NCBI RefSeq assembly: GCF_003339845.1 | Contig: NZ_PPTR01000001.1 | Coordinates: 186,001 to 250,000 of the forward strand | Source of the DNA: Gordonibacter sp. 28C | GTDB lineage: Bacteria > Actinomycetota > Coriobacteriia > Coriobacteriales > Eggerthellaceae | Length of the DNA stretch: 64,000 bases | Reading direction: 5' to 3' | Shown: positions 27,207-36,269 of the stretch, piece by piece | Numbering within the stretch: position 1 is the first letter of the stretch | Layout of the letters: each line of letters starts with the position of its first letter | Translations under genes and position numbers: made by a program | The notes under the pieces: model-generated | What the model was told of the DNA's origin: nothing | The model's database searches: none | The model's input: the letters and a program-made list of their open reading frames with translations, nothing else

Positions 27207-28079
27207 ATGACCGGAATGGACATCAAGCCCGACGCGCAAGGCAAAGTGCGCGATCTCTACGATTTGGGAGACAGGCTTCTGCTGGTGGCGTCGGACCGCA
27301 TCTCCGCGTTCGACTACATCTTGGAAGACGAGATCCCGCACAAGGGCGCGGTGCTCACTCAGCTGTCATGCTTCTGGTTCGAGCTTCTGGACGGCGTGGT
27401 GGAGAACCACCTGATCTCCGCCGACGTGGCCGACCTGCCCGAGCAGTTCCAGCCGTACGCCGACTACCTGCGCGGGCGCTTCATGCTGGTGAAGAAGGCC
27501 GACATGTTCCCCGCCGAGTGCATCGTGCGCGGCTATCTGGCCGGCAGCGGCCTCAAGGAGTACCAGAAGCAGGGCACGGTGTGCGGCATCGAGCTGCCCG
27601 AGGGCCTGGTGAACTCGTCGAAGCTGCCCGAGCCCATCTTCACGCCCTCGACGAAGGCCGAGATCGGCGACCATGACGAGAACATCAGCTACGAGCGCCT
27701 GGTCGAGATCATAGGCGAGGACGACGCGTCCCAGCTGCGCGACCTGTCCATCAAGGTGTACACCACGGCGCGCGACCATGCCGAGAAGCAGGGCATCATC
27801 ATCGCCGACACGAAGTTCGAGTTCGGCCGCCTGAACGGTCAGATCATTTTGGCCGACGAGGTGCTGACCCCCGATTCGTCCCGCTTCTGGCCGGGCGACG
27901 AGTACGCCGAGGGCAAGGACCAGCCCAGCTTCGACAAGCAGTTCGTGCGCGATTGGCTCATCGCCAACTGGGACCGCCAGGGCAACCCGCCCCGCCTGCC
28001 CCAGGACGTCATCGACCGCACGAGCGAGAAGTACATCCAGGCCTACGAGAAGATCACTGGTAGAAAGTTCGCGTACTAA
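27207..28079 (+). CDS. purC: Phosphoribosylaminoimidazole-succinocarboxamide synthase
   Basis: 290 residues, eukaryote/actinobacteria-like length. SAICAR synthase joins aspartate to CAIR with ATP in purine synthesis. Family blocks are [27 protein letters not shown] (in parts, residues 10-40), the ATP-site [16 protein letters not shown], and [31 protein letters not shown] near the C-terminus. ATG at 27207 follows AAAGGAC; an ATG three codons later is a possible alternative. It is separated from purL only by a small membrane-protein gene, so these purine genes probably form one unit. Confidence 0.95.
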   Translation: MTGMDIKPDAQGKVRDLYDLGDRLLLVASDRISAFDYILEDEIPHKGAVLTQLSCFWFELLDGVVENHLISADVADLPEQFQPYADYLRGRFMLVKKADMFPAECIVRGYLAGSGLKEYQKQGTVCGIELPEGLVNSSKLPEPIFTPSTKAEIGDHDENISYERLVEIIGEDDASQLRDLSIKVYTTARDHAEKQGIIIADTKFEFGRLNGQIILADEVLTPDSSRFWPGDEYAEGKDQPSFDKQFVRDWLIANWDRQGNPPRLPQDVIDRTSEKYIQAYEKITGRKFAY

Positions 28080-28095
28080 TACCAGTGCATGTCAG

Positions 28096-28132
28096 CGGAA
28101 TGCGTGCGGCCGAGAGGGCTGCGCGCATTCCG
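28096..28132 (+). terminator. Intercistronic hairpin after purC
   Basis: 16-bp stem (28096-28111 with 28117-28132, two G-U pairs) with a 5-base loop, no T-run. It sits between purC and the next gene and may attenuate or stabilise the transcript. Confidence 0.45.
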
Positions 28133-28153
28133 TCGTTGAAGGAGCAATAACCC

Positions 28154-28804
28154 ATGAGCCAACGCAACCCCATGAACGACCGGTACCAGACCGACGAGCA
28201 CCAGGGCCAGACCCGCAAGAGCGCCGCGTCCATGAAGCCGAAATCGAAGGCGGCCGCGACGGTGCGCGTTCAGCCCAAGGAAAAGACGAAGCAGCAGAAG
28301 AAGGCCGAGAAGAAGGTCGTTCGCCAAAAGCAGAACGAGCTCGACCGCAAGTACTACAACCCGCCCACGCCGCAGTACAAGCGCCTGCGCAAGATATGGT
28401 GGGCGCTGCTCATCGGCGCCATCGCGGCCACCGCCCTGTCGTGGTTGGGCCGTTCGTGGTTCCCCGATCCGGTGAGCTACGTCATGCTGGGCCTGGCCTA
28501 CATCTGCATCATCGGCGCGCTCTACGTCGACTTCTCGAAGATCCGCAAGGTGCGCCGCGCCTATCAGGAAGAGATGGAAAGCCGCAAGACCAAGGAGCAG
28601 CGCGCCATCGAAAAGCAGCAGAAGGCCGCCCAGAAAACCAAGAAGATCGAGGCCGAGGCTCCCGCCGAAGAGGAGAAGCCGAAGAAGCGCGGCCTGTTCG
28701 GCAGCGGTTTCCGCCTGTCGAAGGCGGAGGAGGCCAAGGCCGAGAAGCAGGAGGCGAAAGCCGGCGAAGGCGCCGAGAAGACCGAGAAGGATTCGACGAA
28801 GTAA
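28154..28804 (+). CDS. Small two-helix membrane protein with charged ends, unknown function
   Basis: 216 residues. Residues 1-75 are Lys/Gln-rich and contain the segment YYNPPTPQYKRLRK just before the membrane. Two hydrophobic helices follow (about 80-100 and 108-128), then a long Lys/Glu/Ala-rich tail that is probably coiled or disordered. The ATG at 28154 follows AAGGAG. It lies between purC and purL (11 bases before purL), a placement that suggests co-transcription rather than a purine role. I do not recognise the family; membrane-associated scaffold proteins of actinobacteria look similar. Confidence 0.75.
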   Translation: MSQRNPMNDRYQTDEHQGQTRKSAASMKPKSKAAATVRVQPKEKTKQQKKAEKKVVRQKQNELDRKYYNPPTPQYKRLRKIWWALLIGAIAATALSWLGRSWFPDPVSYVMLGLAYICIIGALYVDFSKIRKVRRAYQEEMESRKTKEQRAIEKQQKAAQKTKKIEAEAPAEEEKPKKRGLFGSGFRLSKAEEAKAEKQEAKAGEGAEKTEKDSTK

Positions 28805-28815
28805 GGTAGGCACCC

Positions 28816-31800
28816 ATGGTTTCTCGCGTGTATGTGGAGAAGAAGCCCGGCTTCGACGTGGAGGCGCAGCAGCTCGCTCACGAGCTGCGCGACATTCTGG
28901 GCATCGAAGGGCTCGAAGGCCTGCGTTTGGTGAATCGCTACGACGTGGAGGGCATATCGGACGAGCTGTTCGAGCAATGCGTGCCCACCGTGTTCAGCGA
29001 GCCGCAGTCCGACGTGGCCGCGTTCGAGCTGCCGGAGGCCGACGGTGCGGCGGTGTTCGCCGTGGAGTACCTTCCCGGCCAGTTCGACCAGCGTGCCGAT
29101 TCCGCCAGCGAGTGCATTCAGCTCATCAGCCAAGGCGAGCGCCCCGAGGTGCGCAGCGCGAAGGTGTACCTGCTGAAGGGCACGCTGTCCGACGAGGACG
29201 TGGTCGCCGTCAAGCACTACGTCATCAACCCCATCGAGGCGCGCGAGGCCTCCTTGGAGCCGCGCGACACGCTGAAGATGGAGCAGCCGGTGCCGCCCAT
29301 GGTGGAGACGGTGGAGGGCTTCCTCGATCTGGACGAGGCGGGCTTGGCGTCGTTCATCGCCGAGCGCGGCCTGGCCATGGACGCGGCAGACATCGCGTTC
29401 TGCCAGCGCTATTTCGCCGAGGAGGGGCGCAACCCCACCATCACCGAGATCAAGATGATCGACACCTACTGGTCCGACCACTGCCGCCACACCACGTTCG
29501 GCACGGAGTTGGAGAACATCGTCATTGACGACGAGGCCGTGCGCGCCGCCTTCGAACAGTACCTGGCCATGCGCCACGAGCTGGGGCGCGACGAGAAACC
29601 GGTGTGTCTCATGGACATGGGCACCATCGGCGCGCGCTACCTGAAGGCGAAGGGCGTCCTCACCGGGCTCGACGAGTCCGAGGAGATCAACGCCTGCACG
29701 GTGAAGGTGAAGGTGGACGTGGACGGCGAGGAGCAGGACTGGCTGTACCTGTTCAAGAACGAGACGCACAACCATCCCACCGAGATCGAGCCCTTCGGCG
29801 GCGCGGCCACGTGCGTGGGCGGCGCCATCCGCGACCCGCTTTCCGGGCGCAGCTACGTGTACCAGGCCATGCGCGTGACCGGCGCGGCCGACCCGCTGGT
29901 GCCGGTGAGCGAGACGCTGCCCGGCAAACTGCCGCAGCGCAAGCTGGTGACCACGGCCGCGGCGGGCTATTCGTCTTACGGCAACCAGATAGGCCTGGCC
30001 ACCGGCCAGGTGAACGAGCTGTACCATCCCGGCTACGCGGCCAAGCGCATGGAGATCGGCGCGGTGGTGGGCGCCACGCCGGCCGACCACGTGCGGCGCG
30101 AGACGCCCGCGCCGGGCGACGTGATCGTGCTGCTGGGCGGCCGCACGGGCCGCGACGGCATCGGCGGCGCCACGGGATCGTCTAAGGCGCACAACCTGGA
30201 CTCGCTGGAAAGCTGCGGCGCCGAGGTGCAGAAGGGCAACGCGCCGGTGGAGCGCAAGATCCAGCGCCTGTTTCGCCGCGGCGACGCGTGCCGCATGATC
30301 AAGCGCTGCAACGACTTCGGAGCGGGCGGCGTGTCCGTGGCCGTGGGCGAGCTGGCCGACGGCCTGTTCGTGAACCTGAACAAGGTGCCGAAGAAGTACG
30401 AGGGCCTGGACGGCACGGAGCTGGCCATCGCCGAGAGCCAGGAGCGCATGGCCGTGGCGCTGGCGGCCGAGGACGTGGACGCGTTCATCGCGCTCGCGCA
30501 CGAGGAGAACCTCGAGGCCACGCCCATCGCCGAGGTCACGGAAGAGGCGCGCGTGCGCATGGAGTGGAACGGCACGACCATCGTGGACGTGAGCCGCGAG
30601 TTCCTCAACAGCAACGGCGCGGCGAAGCACCAGGACGTGCACGTGCTGCGCGGCGGCTCCTACGAGCGCACGTGGGCGGGCGACACGCTGGGCGAGCGCC
30701 TGCACGCGCTGGTCACCGACTTGAACGTGTGCTCGAACAAGGGCCTGTCGGAGCGTTTCGACTCCACCATCGGCGCGGCCACGGCGCTCATGCCGTTCGG
30801 CGGCGCCCGCCAGCTCACGCCGGCCATGGCCATGGTGGCGAAGCTCCCCGTGTTCGGCGAGACCACCACGGTGAGCGGCATGGCCTGGGGCTTCAACCCC
30901 TACCTCACCGAGGCCAACCAGTTCGACGGCTCGTACGTGGCTGTGGTGGAGAGCGTAGCGAAGCTGGCGGCCGCCGGTTTCAAGCGCGAGGACATGTACC
31001 TGACGTTCCAGGAGTACTTCGAGAAGCTGCGCGACGAGCCCGAGCGCTGGGGCAAGCCGGCGGCGGCCATCCTGGGCGCGCTCAAGGCGCAGATCGATCT
31101 AGGCGTGGGCTCCATCGGCGGCAAGGACTCCATGTCGGGCAGCTTCGAGCAGCTCGACGTGCCGCCCACGCTGGTGTCGTTCGCCACGGCGGTGGGCCCG
31201 GTCGATCGCGTGACGTCTCCCGAGTTCAAGCAGGCGGGCAGCCGCGTGGTGCGCATCGCGCCCGCTGCCTACGACGGCGTGCTGCCCGATGCCGCCGGGC
31301 TGCTGGAGGCCCTTGCGGTCGTGGAGCGGCTCATCGGCGGCGGCGACGCGCTGGCCGTGTCTACGCCGGGCTACGGGGCCGCGGCCGAGGCGCTGTTCAA
31401 GATGTGCGTGGGCAACGGCATCGGCGTGCGCTTGGACGATGCGGCGCTTTGTCATCCTGAGCGAGCGGAGCGAGCCGAAGGATCCCGTGCGGCGATAGCC
31501 GATGGCCTCTTCGCACCCGCGTACGGCAGCTTCCTCGTGGAGCTGGCACCGTGCGTGGAGCCGCCTGCGGCAACCGATGTGCTGCGCGTGGACGAGGTGG
31601 GCGAGACCACCGAGGCCTACGAATTCGCCGCCGCCGGCGAGGTTATCGATCTCGCCGAGCTGCAGGAGGCCTGGGAAGCCCAGCTGGAGCCCGTGTTCCC
31701 GTATAGGGGTACCGGCGAGAAGGTGGAGGCCGTCGGCTGCGCCGACGCCGTCCCGCTCACGTACAACGGAACCATCGCGCGCCCGCGCGTGGTGATCCCC

Positions 31801-32580
31801 GTGTTCCCGGGCAACAACTGCGAGTACGATTCCGCCCGCGCCTTCGAAGCCGCCGGCGCGGTGGCCGAGACGTTCGTCATAAACAATCTGTCGCCCGACG
31901 CCGTGGCCGAGAGCACGGCCGAGCTGGTGCGGCTCATCAACAACAGCCAGATCGTCATGCTGCCGGGCGGCTTCTCCGGCGGCGACGAGCCCGACGGCTC
32001 CGCCAAGTTCATCACGGCGTTCTTCCGCGCCCCGGCGGTGACGGAGGCGGTGCGCGACCTGCTGCAGAACCGCGACGGCCTCATGCTGGGCATCTGCAAC
32101 GGCTTCCAGGCGCTCGTGAAGCTGGGCCTGGTGCCCTACGGCGACATCCGCTCCATGGACGAGGACTGCCCCACGCTCACGTTCAACAACGTCGGCCGCC
32201 ACCAGAGCCGCCTCGTGCGCACGCGCGTGGCGTCCAGCCTGTCGCCGTGGCTCAGCCGCTGCGAGGTGGGCGATATCCACACGGTGCCCGTGAGCCACGG
32301 CGAGGGCCGCTTCGTCGCATCGCCGGAGCTGCTGGCCGAGCTGAAGGCGAACGGCCAGATCGCCACCCAGTACGTCGACGAGCAGGGCGTGCCGTCCATG
32401 GACCTGGACGTGAACCCGAACGGCTCCGCATGGGCTGTCGAGGGCATCACGAGTCCCGACGGCCGTATCTTGGGCAAGATGGGCCACAGCGAGCGCCGCG
32501 GCTACGGCCTGTACAAAAACGTCCCCGGCAACCTGTTCCAGCCCCTGTTCGAAGGCGGCGTGGGCTACTTCACGGACTAG
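28816..32580 (+). CDS. purL: Phosphoribosylformylglycinamidine synthase, single-chain
   Basis: 1254 residues: the large form that fuses PurS-, PurL- and PurQ-like parts and makes FGAM from FGAR, ATP and glutamine. Visible are the PurL linker block TYWSDHCRHTTFGTELENI in part, the ATP-site ETHNHPTEIEPFGGAATC, GDVIVLLGGRTGRDGIGGATGSS in part, and the C-terminal glutaminase with the PGGFSGGDE loop, catalytic C1094 in GICNGFQ and the final GHSERRGYG histidine. A 13-residue insertion at about 879-891 (CHPERAERAEGS) is the translation of dispersed repeat family A; frame is kept. ATG at 28816 follows a weak AAGGTAGG. Cytoplasmic. Confidence 0.95.
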   Translation: MVSRVYVEKKPGFDVEAQQLAHELRDILGIEGLEGLRLVNRYDVEGISDELFEQCVPTVFSEPQSDVAAFELPEADGAAVFAVEYLPGQFDQRADSASECIQLISQGERPEVRSAKVYLLKGTLSDEDVVAVKHYVINPIEAREASLEPRDTLKMEQPVPPMVETVEGFLDLDEAGLASFIAERGLAMDAADIAFCQRYFAEEGRNPTITEIKMIDTYWSDHCRHTTFGTELENIVIDDEAVRAAFEQYLAMRHELGRDEKPVCLMDMGTIGARYLKAKGVLTGLDESEEINACTVKVKVDVDGEEQDWLYLFKNETHNHPTEIEPFGGAATCVGGAIRDPLSGRSYVYQAMRVTGAADPLVPVSETLPGKLPQRKLVTTAAAGYSSYGNQIGLATGQVNELYHPGYAAKRMEIGAVVGATPADHVRRETPAPGDVIVLLGGRTGRDGIGGATGSSKAHNLDSLESCGAEVQKGNAPVERKIQRLFRRGDACRMIKRCNDFGAGGVSVAVGELADGLFVNLNKVPKKYEGLDGTELAIAESQERMAVALAAEDVDAFIALAHEENLEATPIAEVTEEARVRMEWNGTTIVDVSREFLNSNGAAKHQDVHVLRGGSYERTWAGDTLGERLHALVTDLNVCSNKGLSERFDSTIGAATALMPFGGARQLTPAMAMVAKLPVFGETTTVSGMAWGFNPYLTEANQFDGSYVAVVESVAKLAAAGFKREDMYLTFQEYFEKLRDEPERWGKPAAAILGALKAQIDLGVGSIGGKDSMSGSFEQLDVPPTLVSFATAVGPVDRVTSPEFKQAGSRVVRIAPAAYDGVLPDAAGLLEALAVVERLIGGGDALAVSTPGYGAAAEALFKMCVGNGIGVRLDDAALCHPERAERAEGSRAAIADGLFAPAYGSFLVELAPCVEPPAATDVLRVDEVGETTEAYEFAAAGEVIDLAELQEAWEAQLEPVFPYRGTGEKVEAVGCADAVPLTYNGTIARPRVVIPVFPGNNCEYDSARAFEAAGAVAETFVINNLSPDAVAESTAELVRLINNSQIVMLPGGFSGGDEPDGSAKFITAFFRAPAVTEAVRDLLQNRDGLMLGICNGFQALVKLGLVPYGDIRSMDEDCPTLTFNNVGRHQSRLVRTRVASSLSPWLSRCEVGDIHTVPVSHGEGRFVASPELLAELKANGQIATQYVDEQGVPSMDLDVNPNGSAWAVEGITSPDGRILGKMGHSERRGYGLYKNVPGNLFQPLFEGGVGYFTD
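31451..31489 (+). repeat. Dispersed repeat family A inserted in frame in purL
   Basis: Reads gtcatcctgagcgagcggag and ends gaaggatcccgtg. 39 bases, a multiple of three, so the purL frame stays open. It falls between conserved blocks of the C-terminal AIRS-like half. Confidence 0.8.
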
Positions 32581-32609
32581 GTGAGCATCGCATAGCCCGT
32601 TGCCTCCGT

Positions 32610-32638
32610 GCGGCGCACCTCCGGGTGCGCCGCGTTTT
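32610..32638 (+). terminator. Rho-independent terminator of purL
   Basis: Perfect 10-bp arms gcggcgcacc and ggtgcgccgc with a 4-base loop, then gtttt, 30 bases after the purL stop. Confidence 0.85.
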
Positions 32639-32680
32639 GCGTGGCAGCATGGATGGGGCGCGCTCGCCGCGTCGGCAAGC

Positions 32681-32740
32681 GCATCGTCGCCCGAAGCGGT
32701 CGGAATCTGCGCCGAAAGCGACCGTTCCGGGCGACGATGC
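32681..32740. repeat. Long inverted repeat between purL and fic
   Basis: Arms 32681-32702 and 32719-32740 pair over about 22 bases with one or two mismatches around a 16-base loop. The sequence is GC-rich like purL, in contrast to the AT-rich fic operator just downstream. It may be a second terminator or a degenerate mobile palindrome. Confidence 0.6.
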
Positions 32741-32771
32741 TCTGCCTGCCATGGTGCTTGTGCGACAGGTG

Positions 32772-32847
32772 TTGAAATATTTATCAATAAGGGAACGAAT
32801 ACCACTCTCTTATTTATAAAAATAGCGATTTTTATAAATAAGAGAGT
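32772..32847 (+). promoter_or_regulatory. fic promoter region with perfect 20-bp inverted-repeat operator
   Basis: Arms actctcttatttataaaaat (32804-32823) and its exact complement (32828-32847) flank a 4-base spacer. A possible -35 TTGAAA lies at 32772-32777 and an AT-rich -10 area overlaps the start of the left arm. Its size and place, 45 bases before the start codon, suit autoregulation by a dimeric DNA-binding protein. Confidence 0.7.
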
Positions 32848-32891
32848 ATACTGAAGAACCTACTTGATACTCTTGCCGGATCGGAGCGCGC

Positions 32892-34136
32892 ATGAGCGAC
32901 TACCTGCCATTGGAAAAGCTCTTTTATTCGGACACGTCGCCCGATCGTGAAGAGCGGGTGAGCGAGGAAGCCGAACATCGTCTCGATAATCCCTCCACCT
33001 TCAGAACGGGCATCGAGACGCAGACGGGAGAGCTCTTTCTCGCTACGCCTCGGGAACTGTCCGTGCTCAATGAGAAGATGCTTCGCGTCGAGCGCAAAGT
33101 TTCGCGGTTATGGCGCGATTTGCCCGGTATCGCGCAGTGGGCTTACGTGCGAAATCTGATCATGGACGAGATCGTGTCGACCAACGAAATGGAGGGCGTG
33201 CACAGTTCCCGGCGACAGATCGAGGAGGCGCTGGAGAGCGCGGAGGCGAAGAGGCCAACGAAAGAGGCAAAGCTGTTTCGGGAATTCGCCAGCCTGTATC
33301 TTGAGCTGACGAACGTGCATCGCGTGTATCCCCAGACACCGGCTGATATTCGGAGCATCTACGATAAGGTGGTTGCCGGGGCCATCAACGAAGGCGATCT
33401 TCCCGATGGGGCTCTTTTCAGGACTGAACCGGTTGAGGTGAAATCGGCAAGTCAGAGAACGCTCCATAAAGGAGTGTTTCCCGAGGCGCGCATACGAGAG
33501 ATGATCAACCAAATGATACGCTTGGTGGAGTCTCCCGAGATGCCCCAGGTTTACGCGGCCATCGTCTCGCACTTCTTGTTCGAATACATCCACCCCTTCT
33601 ACGACGGCAACGGAAGAACGGGGAGGTATCTGCTGGCGCTGTATCTGAGCGAGCCGCTGTCCAAACCAACGGTGCTCTCGTTGTCTCGGGTGATCGCCGA
33701 GAACAAGGGGAAATACTACAAAGCGTTCGATGCAACGGAGCGGCCGAAGAACCGTGCGGAGGCGACGTTCTTCGTCATGCAGATCATGGAGTTGATCAGA
33801 CTTGCCCAAGATTCGCTCATCGATGATCTTGAACTCAAGAAGGTTCAATTGGATGAAGCGCGGGCGCGCATCAAGGGGCTTGCGTCGCAGCACGGGTTTG
33901 CCGAAACGGCGATGACCGCACTCTTCATGATGGCTCAAACTTACTTGTTCGGAGCCTTTCCCGAGGTCCCTTTGCAGGACGTGGCAGTGCATGCGGAGGT
34001 GAGCGTGCAGACGGCTCGGAAGTATCTGAAAGATCTGGAAGAGGGGGGCCTTGTTGCCATCGTTTCGAAACGGCCCCTCAAGTTCACCTTGAGCGATGCG
34101 GCCGTGAAGGATTTGGAACTGCCGATCACGGCTTAG
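32892..34136 (+). CDS. Fic-domain protein with C-terminal winged helix (probable AMP transferase/de-AMPylase)
   Basis: 414 residues. The Fic core motif HPFYDGNGRTGR is complete with catalytic H234. The inhibitory helix motif [S/T]xxxE[G/N] is present upstream as T97-N-E-M-E101-G102, which marks the class II (N-terminal, intramolecular) self-inhibited type. The C-terminal ~70 residues (VPLQDVAVHAEVSVQTARKYL) form a helix-turn-helix, so the protein may also bind DNA, perhaps the 20-bp inverted repeat just upstream. ATG at 32892. The gene has lower GC (33 of 60 bases at 33301-33360) than purL and pepV, suggesting separate acquisition. Fic enzymes modify proteins with AMP or other nucleotides; the target is unknown. 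Confidence 0.88.
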   Translation: MSDYLPLEKLFYSDTSPDREERVSEEAEHRLDNPSTFRTGIETQTGELFLATPRELSVLNEKMLRVERKVSRLWRDLPGIAQWAYVRNLIMDEIVSTNEMEGVHSSRRQIEEALESAEAKRPTKEAKLFREFASLYLELTNVHRVYPQTPADIRSIYDKVVAGAINEGDLPDGALFRTEPVEVKSASQRTLHKGVFPEARIREMINQMIRLVESPEMPQVYAAIVSHFLFEYIHPFYDGNGRTGRYLLALYLSEPLSKPTVLSLSRVIAENKGKYYKAFDATERPKNRAEATFFVMQIMELIRLAQDSLIDDLELKKVQLDEARARIKGLASQHGFAETAMTALFMMAQTYLFGAFPEVPLQDVAVHAEVSVQTARKYLKDLEEGGLVAIVSKRPLKFTLSDAAVKDLELPITA

Positions 34137-34231
34137 ATCGCCGCTGGATGATATGGCTGGTGCGGGCGCTCGCTTATATTGCACCCTGATATCGAATAGG
34201 AAACTTCCAATAGGGGGGAAGACGAATTTTC

Positions 34232-34280
34232 GGAGAAAAGCAACGAACTCGCCAAAGCGAAGATCTCCTCGGCGAGTTCG
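34232..34280 (-). terminator. Terminator of tRNA-Leu
   Basis: 10-bp arms cgaactcgcc (34244-34253) and ggcgagttcg (34271-34280). On the minus strand the stem is followed by TTGCTTTTCT, matching the end of the leftward tRNA transcript. Confidence 0.65.
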
Positions 34281-34293
34281 AACTGTTTGCGGA

Positions 34294-34376
34294 TGGTGCC
34301 CGAGGCGGGATTTGAACCCGCACGTCTAGGACAACGGTTTTTGAGACCGCCGCGTCTGCCATTCCGCCACTCGGGC
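34294..34376 (-). tRNA. tRNA-Leu (CAA)
   Basis: 83 bases including encoded CCA. Acceptor arms gcccgag/ctcgggc pair, the anticodon loop reads ctcaaaa giving anticodon CAA (codon UUG), and there is a long variable arm as expected of a class II tRNA. Confidence 0.93.
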
Positions 34377-34386
34377 GCAAAAAGAA

Positions 34387-34415
34387 AGTATACCGGATGC
34401 CCCGCGCGCCGTCGA
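34387..34415 (-). promoter_or_regulatory. Promoter of tRNA-Leu
   Basis: On the minus strand TCGACG (34415-34410), 17 bases, TATACT (34392-34387), ending 10 bases before the tRNA. Confidence 0.45.
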
Positions 34416-34685
34416 GTACGAAAACGCAGCATCCGCGCTTCGAATCCGATCTTCCGCATGGGAGTTTCCGCCGCATCCGAACTCCGGCCGGACTTTTCGT
34501 CCTCGCTTCGCGAAGAAGCGTCCCGGCTCGAGCGCCCCGCACGGGCGACGGCCGGTTAACATATATATGATGATCTGGCGCGCCGATGCCGCTTGGCGCA
34601 TAATGGATCCAACGTCGCCAAGGGGCGGAAACGCCGCCGCTGCGACCCGCAAACGCACGCTCGAACCGAGAGGCGGGAGTCACGT
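34416..34685. other. Spacer upstream of the dipeptidase gene
   Basis: About 270 bases without a credible gene. It should hold the pepV promoter; an AT-rich patch acatatatatgatg at 34559-34571 is the only promoter-like element I see. Confidence 0.35.
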
Positions 34686-36098
34686 ATGGAAGAAACCGAA
34701 CTGACCAAGAAAATAGACGCGTACCTCGACGACAACTGGGACGCCATGGTGGAGGACATCGCCACGCTCGTGCGCATTCCCAGCTTCCAAGAAGACGACA
34801 AGAAGGCCGACGGCGCCCCGTTCGGCCCCGGCCCCAAGGCCGCGCTCACGGCTGCGCTCAAGATGGCCGAGGACATGGGCTTCGAATCACATGACGCCGA
34901 GGGCTATATCGGCTTCGCCGACTTCCCCGGCAAAAGCGACACGCAGATCGGCATCATCGGCCATATGGACGTCGTGCCGGCCGGCCCCGGCTGGACGTTC
35001 GAACCCTACGACGTCACGCGCAAGGACGGCTACCTCATGGGCCGCGGCACGCTGGACGACAAGGGTCCCAGCGTCATGGCCCTGCATGCCATGAAGTTCT
35101 GGAAGGAACAGGGAGCCGAGTTCCCCTACACCATCCGCTTCCTGTTCGGCGCGAACGAGGAATCGGGCATGGCCGACGTGGCGTACTACCACGAGCACTA
35201 CGACGACCCTGCCTTCCTGTTCACGCCCGACGCCGAGTTCCCCGTGTGCTACGGCGAGAAGGGCGGCTACGACGGCACGCTCGCCAGCAAGCCCATCGCG
35301 GAGTGCGCGCGCGTGGTGGCGGAGTTCGAGGGCGGCGCGGCCACGAACGCGGTGCCCGGCATCGCGCATGCCGTGGTGAAGGCCGACGCCGCGCAGCTGC
35401 CGGCCGCCGAGCGCATCACGGTGACCGAGGCCGGCCCTGGTTTGGCGCGCATCGAGGCCGCCGGCAAGGGTGCGCACGCCTCCACGCCCGACGAGGGCAT
35501 CAACGCCATCGGCCTCATCGTGGACTATCTGTTGGAGAACGGCCTGTGCGGTGCCGACGAGCGCGCCTTCTTCGAGCTCGACCAGAAGCTGCTCAACCAC
35601 ACGGACGGCAGCGGCGTCGGCATCAAAAGCGCCGACGAGTACTTCGGCCCGCTCACCGTGATCGGCGGCACCATCAAGCTGGAGGGCGACCGTTTCGTCC
35701 AGACGCTCGACAGCCGCTTCCCCACGTCCATCACGGCCGACGAGATCACGGAGCGCCTGCGGCAGCTCGCCGACGAGATCGGCGGCACGTTCGAGAACAC
35801 GCTGCTCATGGAGCCGTTCTTGGTGAAGCCGGACAGCCCGGTCATCCAAGCGCTGCTGAACGCCTACAACGAGGCCACCGGCGAGGACGCGAAGCCCTTC
35901 ACCATGGGCGGCGGCACGTACGCCCGCGAGTTCAAGAGCGGCGCGAGCTTCGGCCCCGAGAAGCCGTGGATCAAGGATCCCGAGTGGGTGGGCATGATGC
36001 ACGGCCCGGACGAGGGCGTGAGCGAGGATTTGCTGAAGCAGTCCTTCAAGATCTACGCGCTCACCATCGACAAGCTCATGGGGCTCGACCTGAAGTAG
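34686..36098 (+). CDS. pepV: M20 dipeptidase, PepV/Sapep type
   Basis: 470 residues from the ATG at 34686 behind AGGCGGGAG; an upstream frame to 34593 lacks support. Zn-ligand blocks are GIIGHMDVVPAGPGW (His and first Asp), GRGTLDDKGPS (bridging Asp) and FLFGANEESGM (Glu pair), then FLFTPDAEFPV, and a terminal HGPDEGV histidine. A lid/dimerisation domain sits between about 180 and 340. PepV-type enzymes cleave Xaa-dipeptides in the cytoplasm with two zinc or manganese ions. Suits a peptide- and amino-acid-using anaerobe. Confidence 0.9.
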   Translation: MEETELTKKIDAYLDDNWDAMVEDIATLVRIPSFQEDDKKADGAPFGPGPKAALTAALKMAEDMGFESHDAEGYIGFADFPGKSDTQIGIIGHMDVVPAGPGWTFEPYDVTRKDGYLMGRGTLDDKGPSVMALHAMKFWKEQGAEFPYTIRFLFGANEESGMADVAYYHEHYDDPAFLFTPDAEFPVCYGEKGGYDGTLASKPIAECARVVAEFEGGAATNAVPGIAHAVVKADAAQLPAAERITVTEAGPGLARIEAAGKGAHASTPDEGINAIGLIVDYLLENGLCGADERAFFELDQKLLNHTDGSGVGIKSADEYFGPLTVIGGTIKLEGDRFVQTLDSRFPTSITADEITERLRQLADEIGGTFENTLLMEPFLVKPDSPVIQALLNAYNEATGEDAKPFTMGGGTYAREFKSGASFGPEKPWIKDPEWVGMMHGPDEGVSEDLLKQSFKIYALTIDKLMGLDLK

Positions 36099-36124
36099 GG
36101 CTCATCGTTGCGGGGCGTATCCCC

Positions 36125-36191
36125 GTAGGGGCGGGCTGCTGCCCGCCCGGTGCGCTCGCCTTCGCCAAAGGCAACCGCGCGGCGAGCGCAC
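36125..36191 (+). repeat. Dispersed repeat family B, copy 1
   Basis: Starts gtaggggcgggctgctgccc, with perfect 8-bp arms gggcgggc/gcccgccc (36129-36148), and ends with a ggcgagcgcac box at 36181. A second copy lies at 45271-45333. Confidence 0.55.
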
Positions 36192-36211
36192 TCGAACCCG
36201 TACGACTATTA

Positions 36212-36237
36212 GCGCCCGCCGGGAGCACGGCGGGCGC
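36212..36237 (+). terminator. GC-rich hairpin between pepV and the phosphatase
   Basis: Perfect 10-bp arms gcgcccgccg/cggcgggcgc with a 6-base loop; followed only by gccgtttcc, so termination strength is uncertain. Confidence 0.5.
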
Positions 36238-36269
36238 GCCGTTTCCGCACCATCGAAAGGAAGGCCACC

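Noticed and set aside
32600-32854. 84-codon frame between purL and fic
   Set aside because: Runs through the purL terminator and the fic operator and has no ribosome site.
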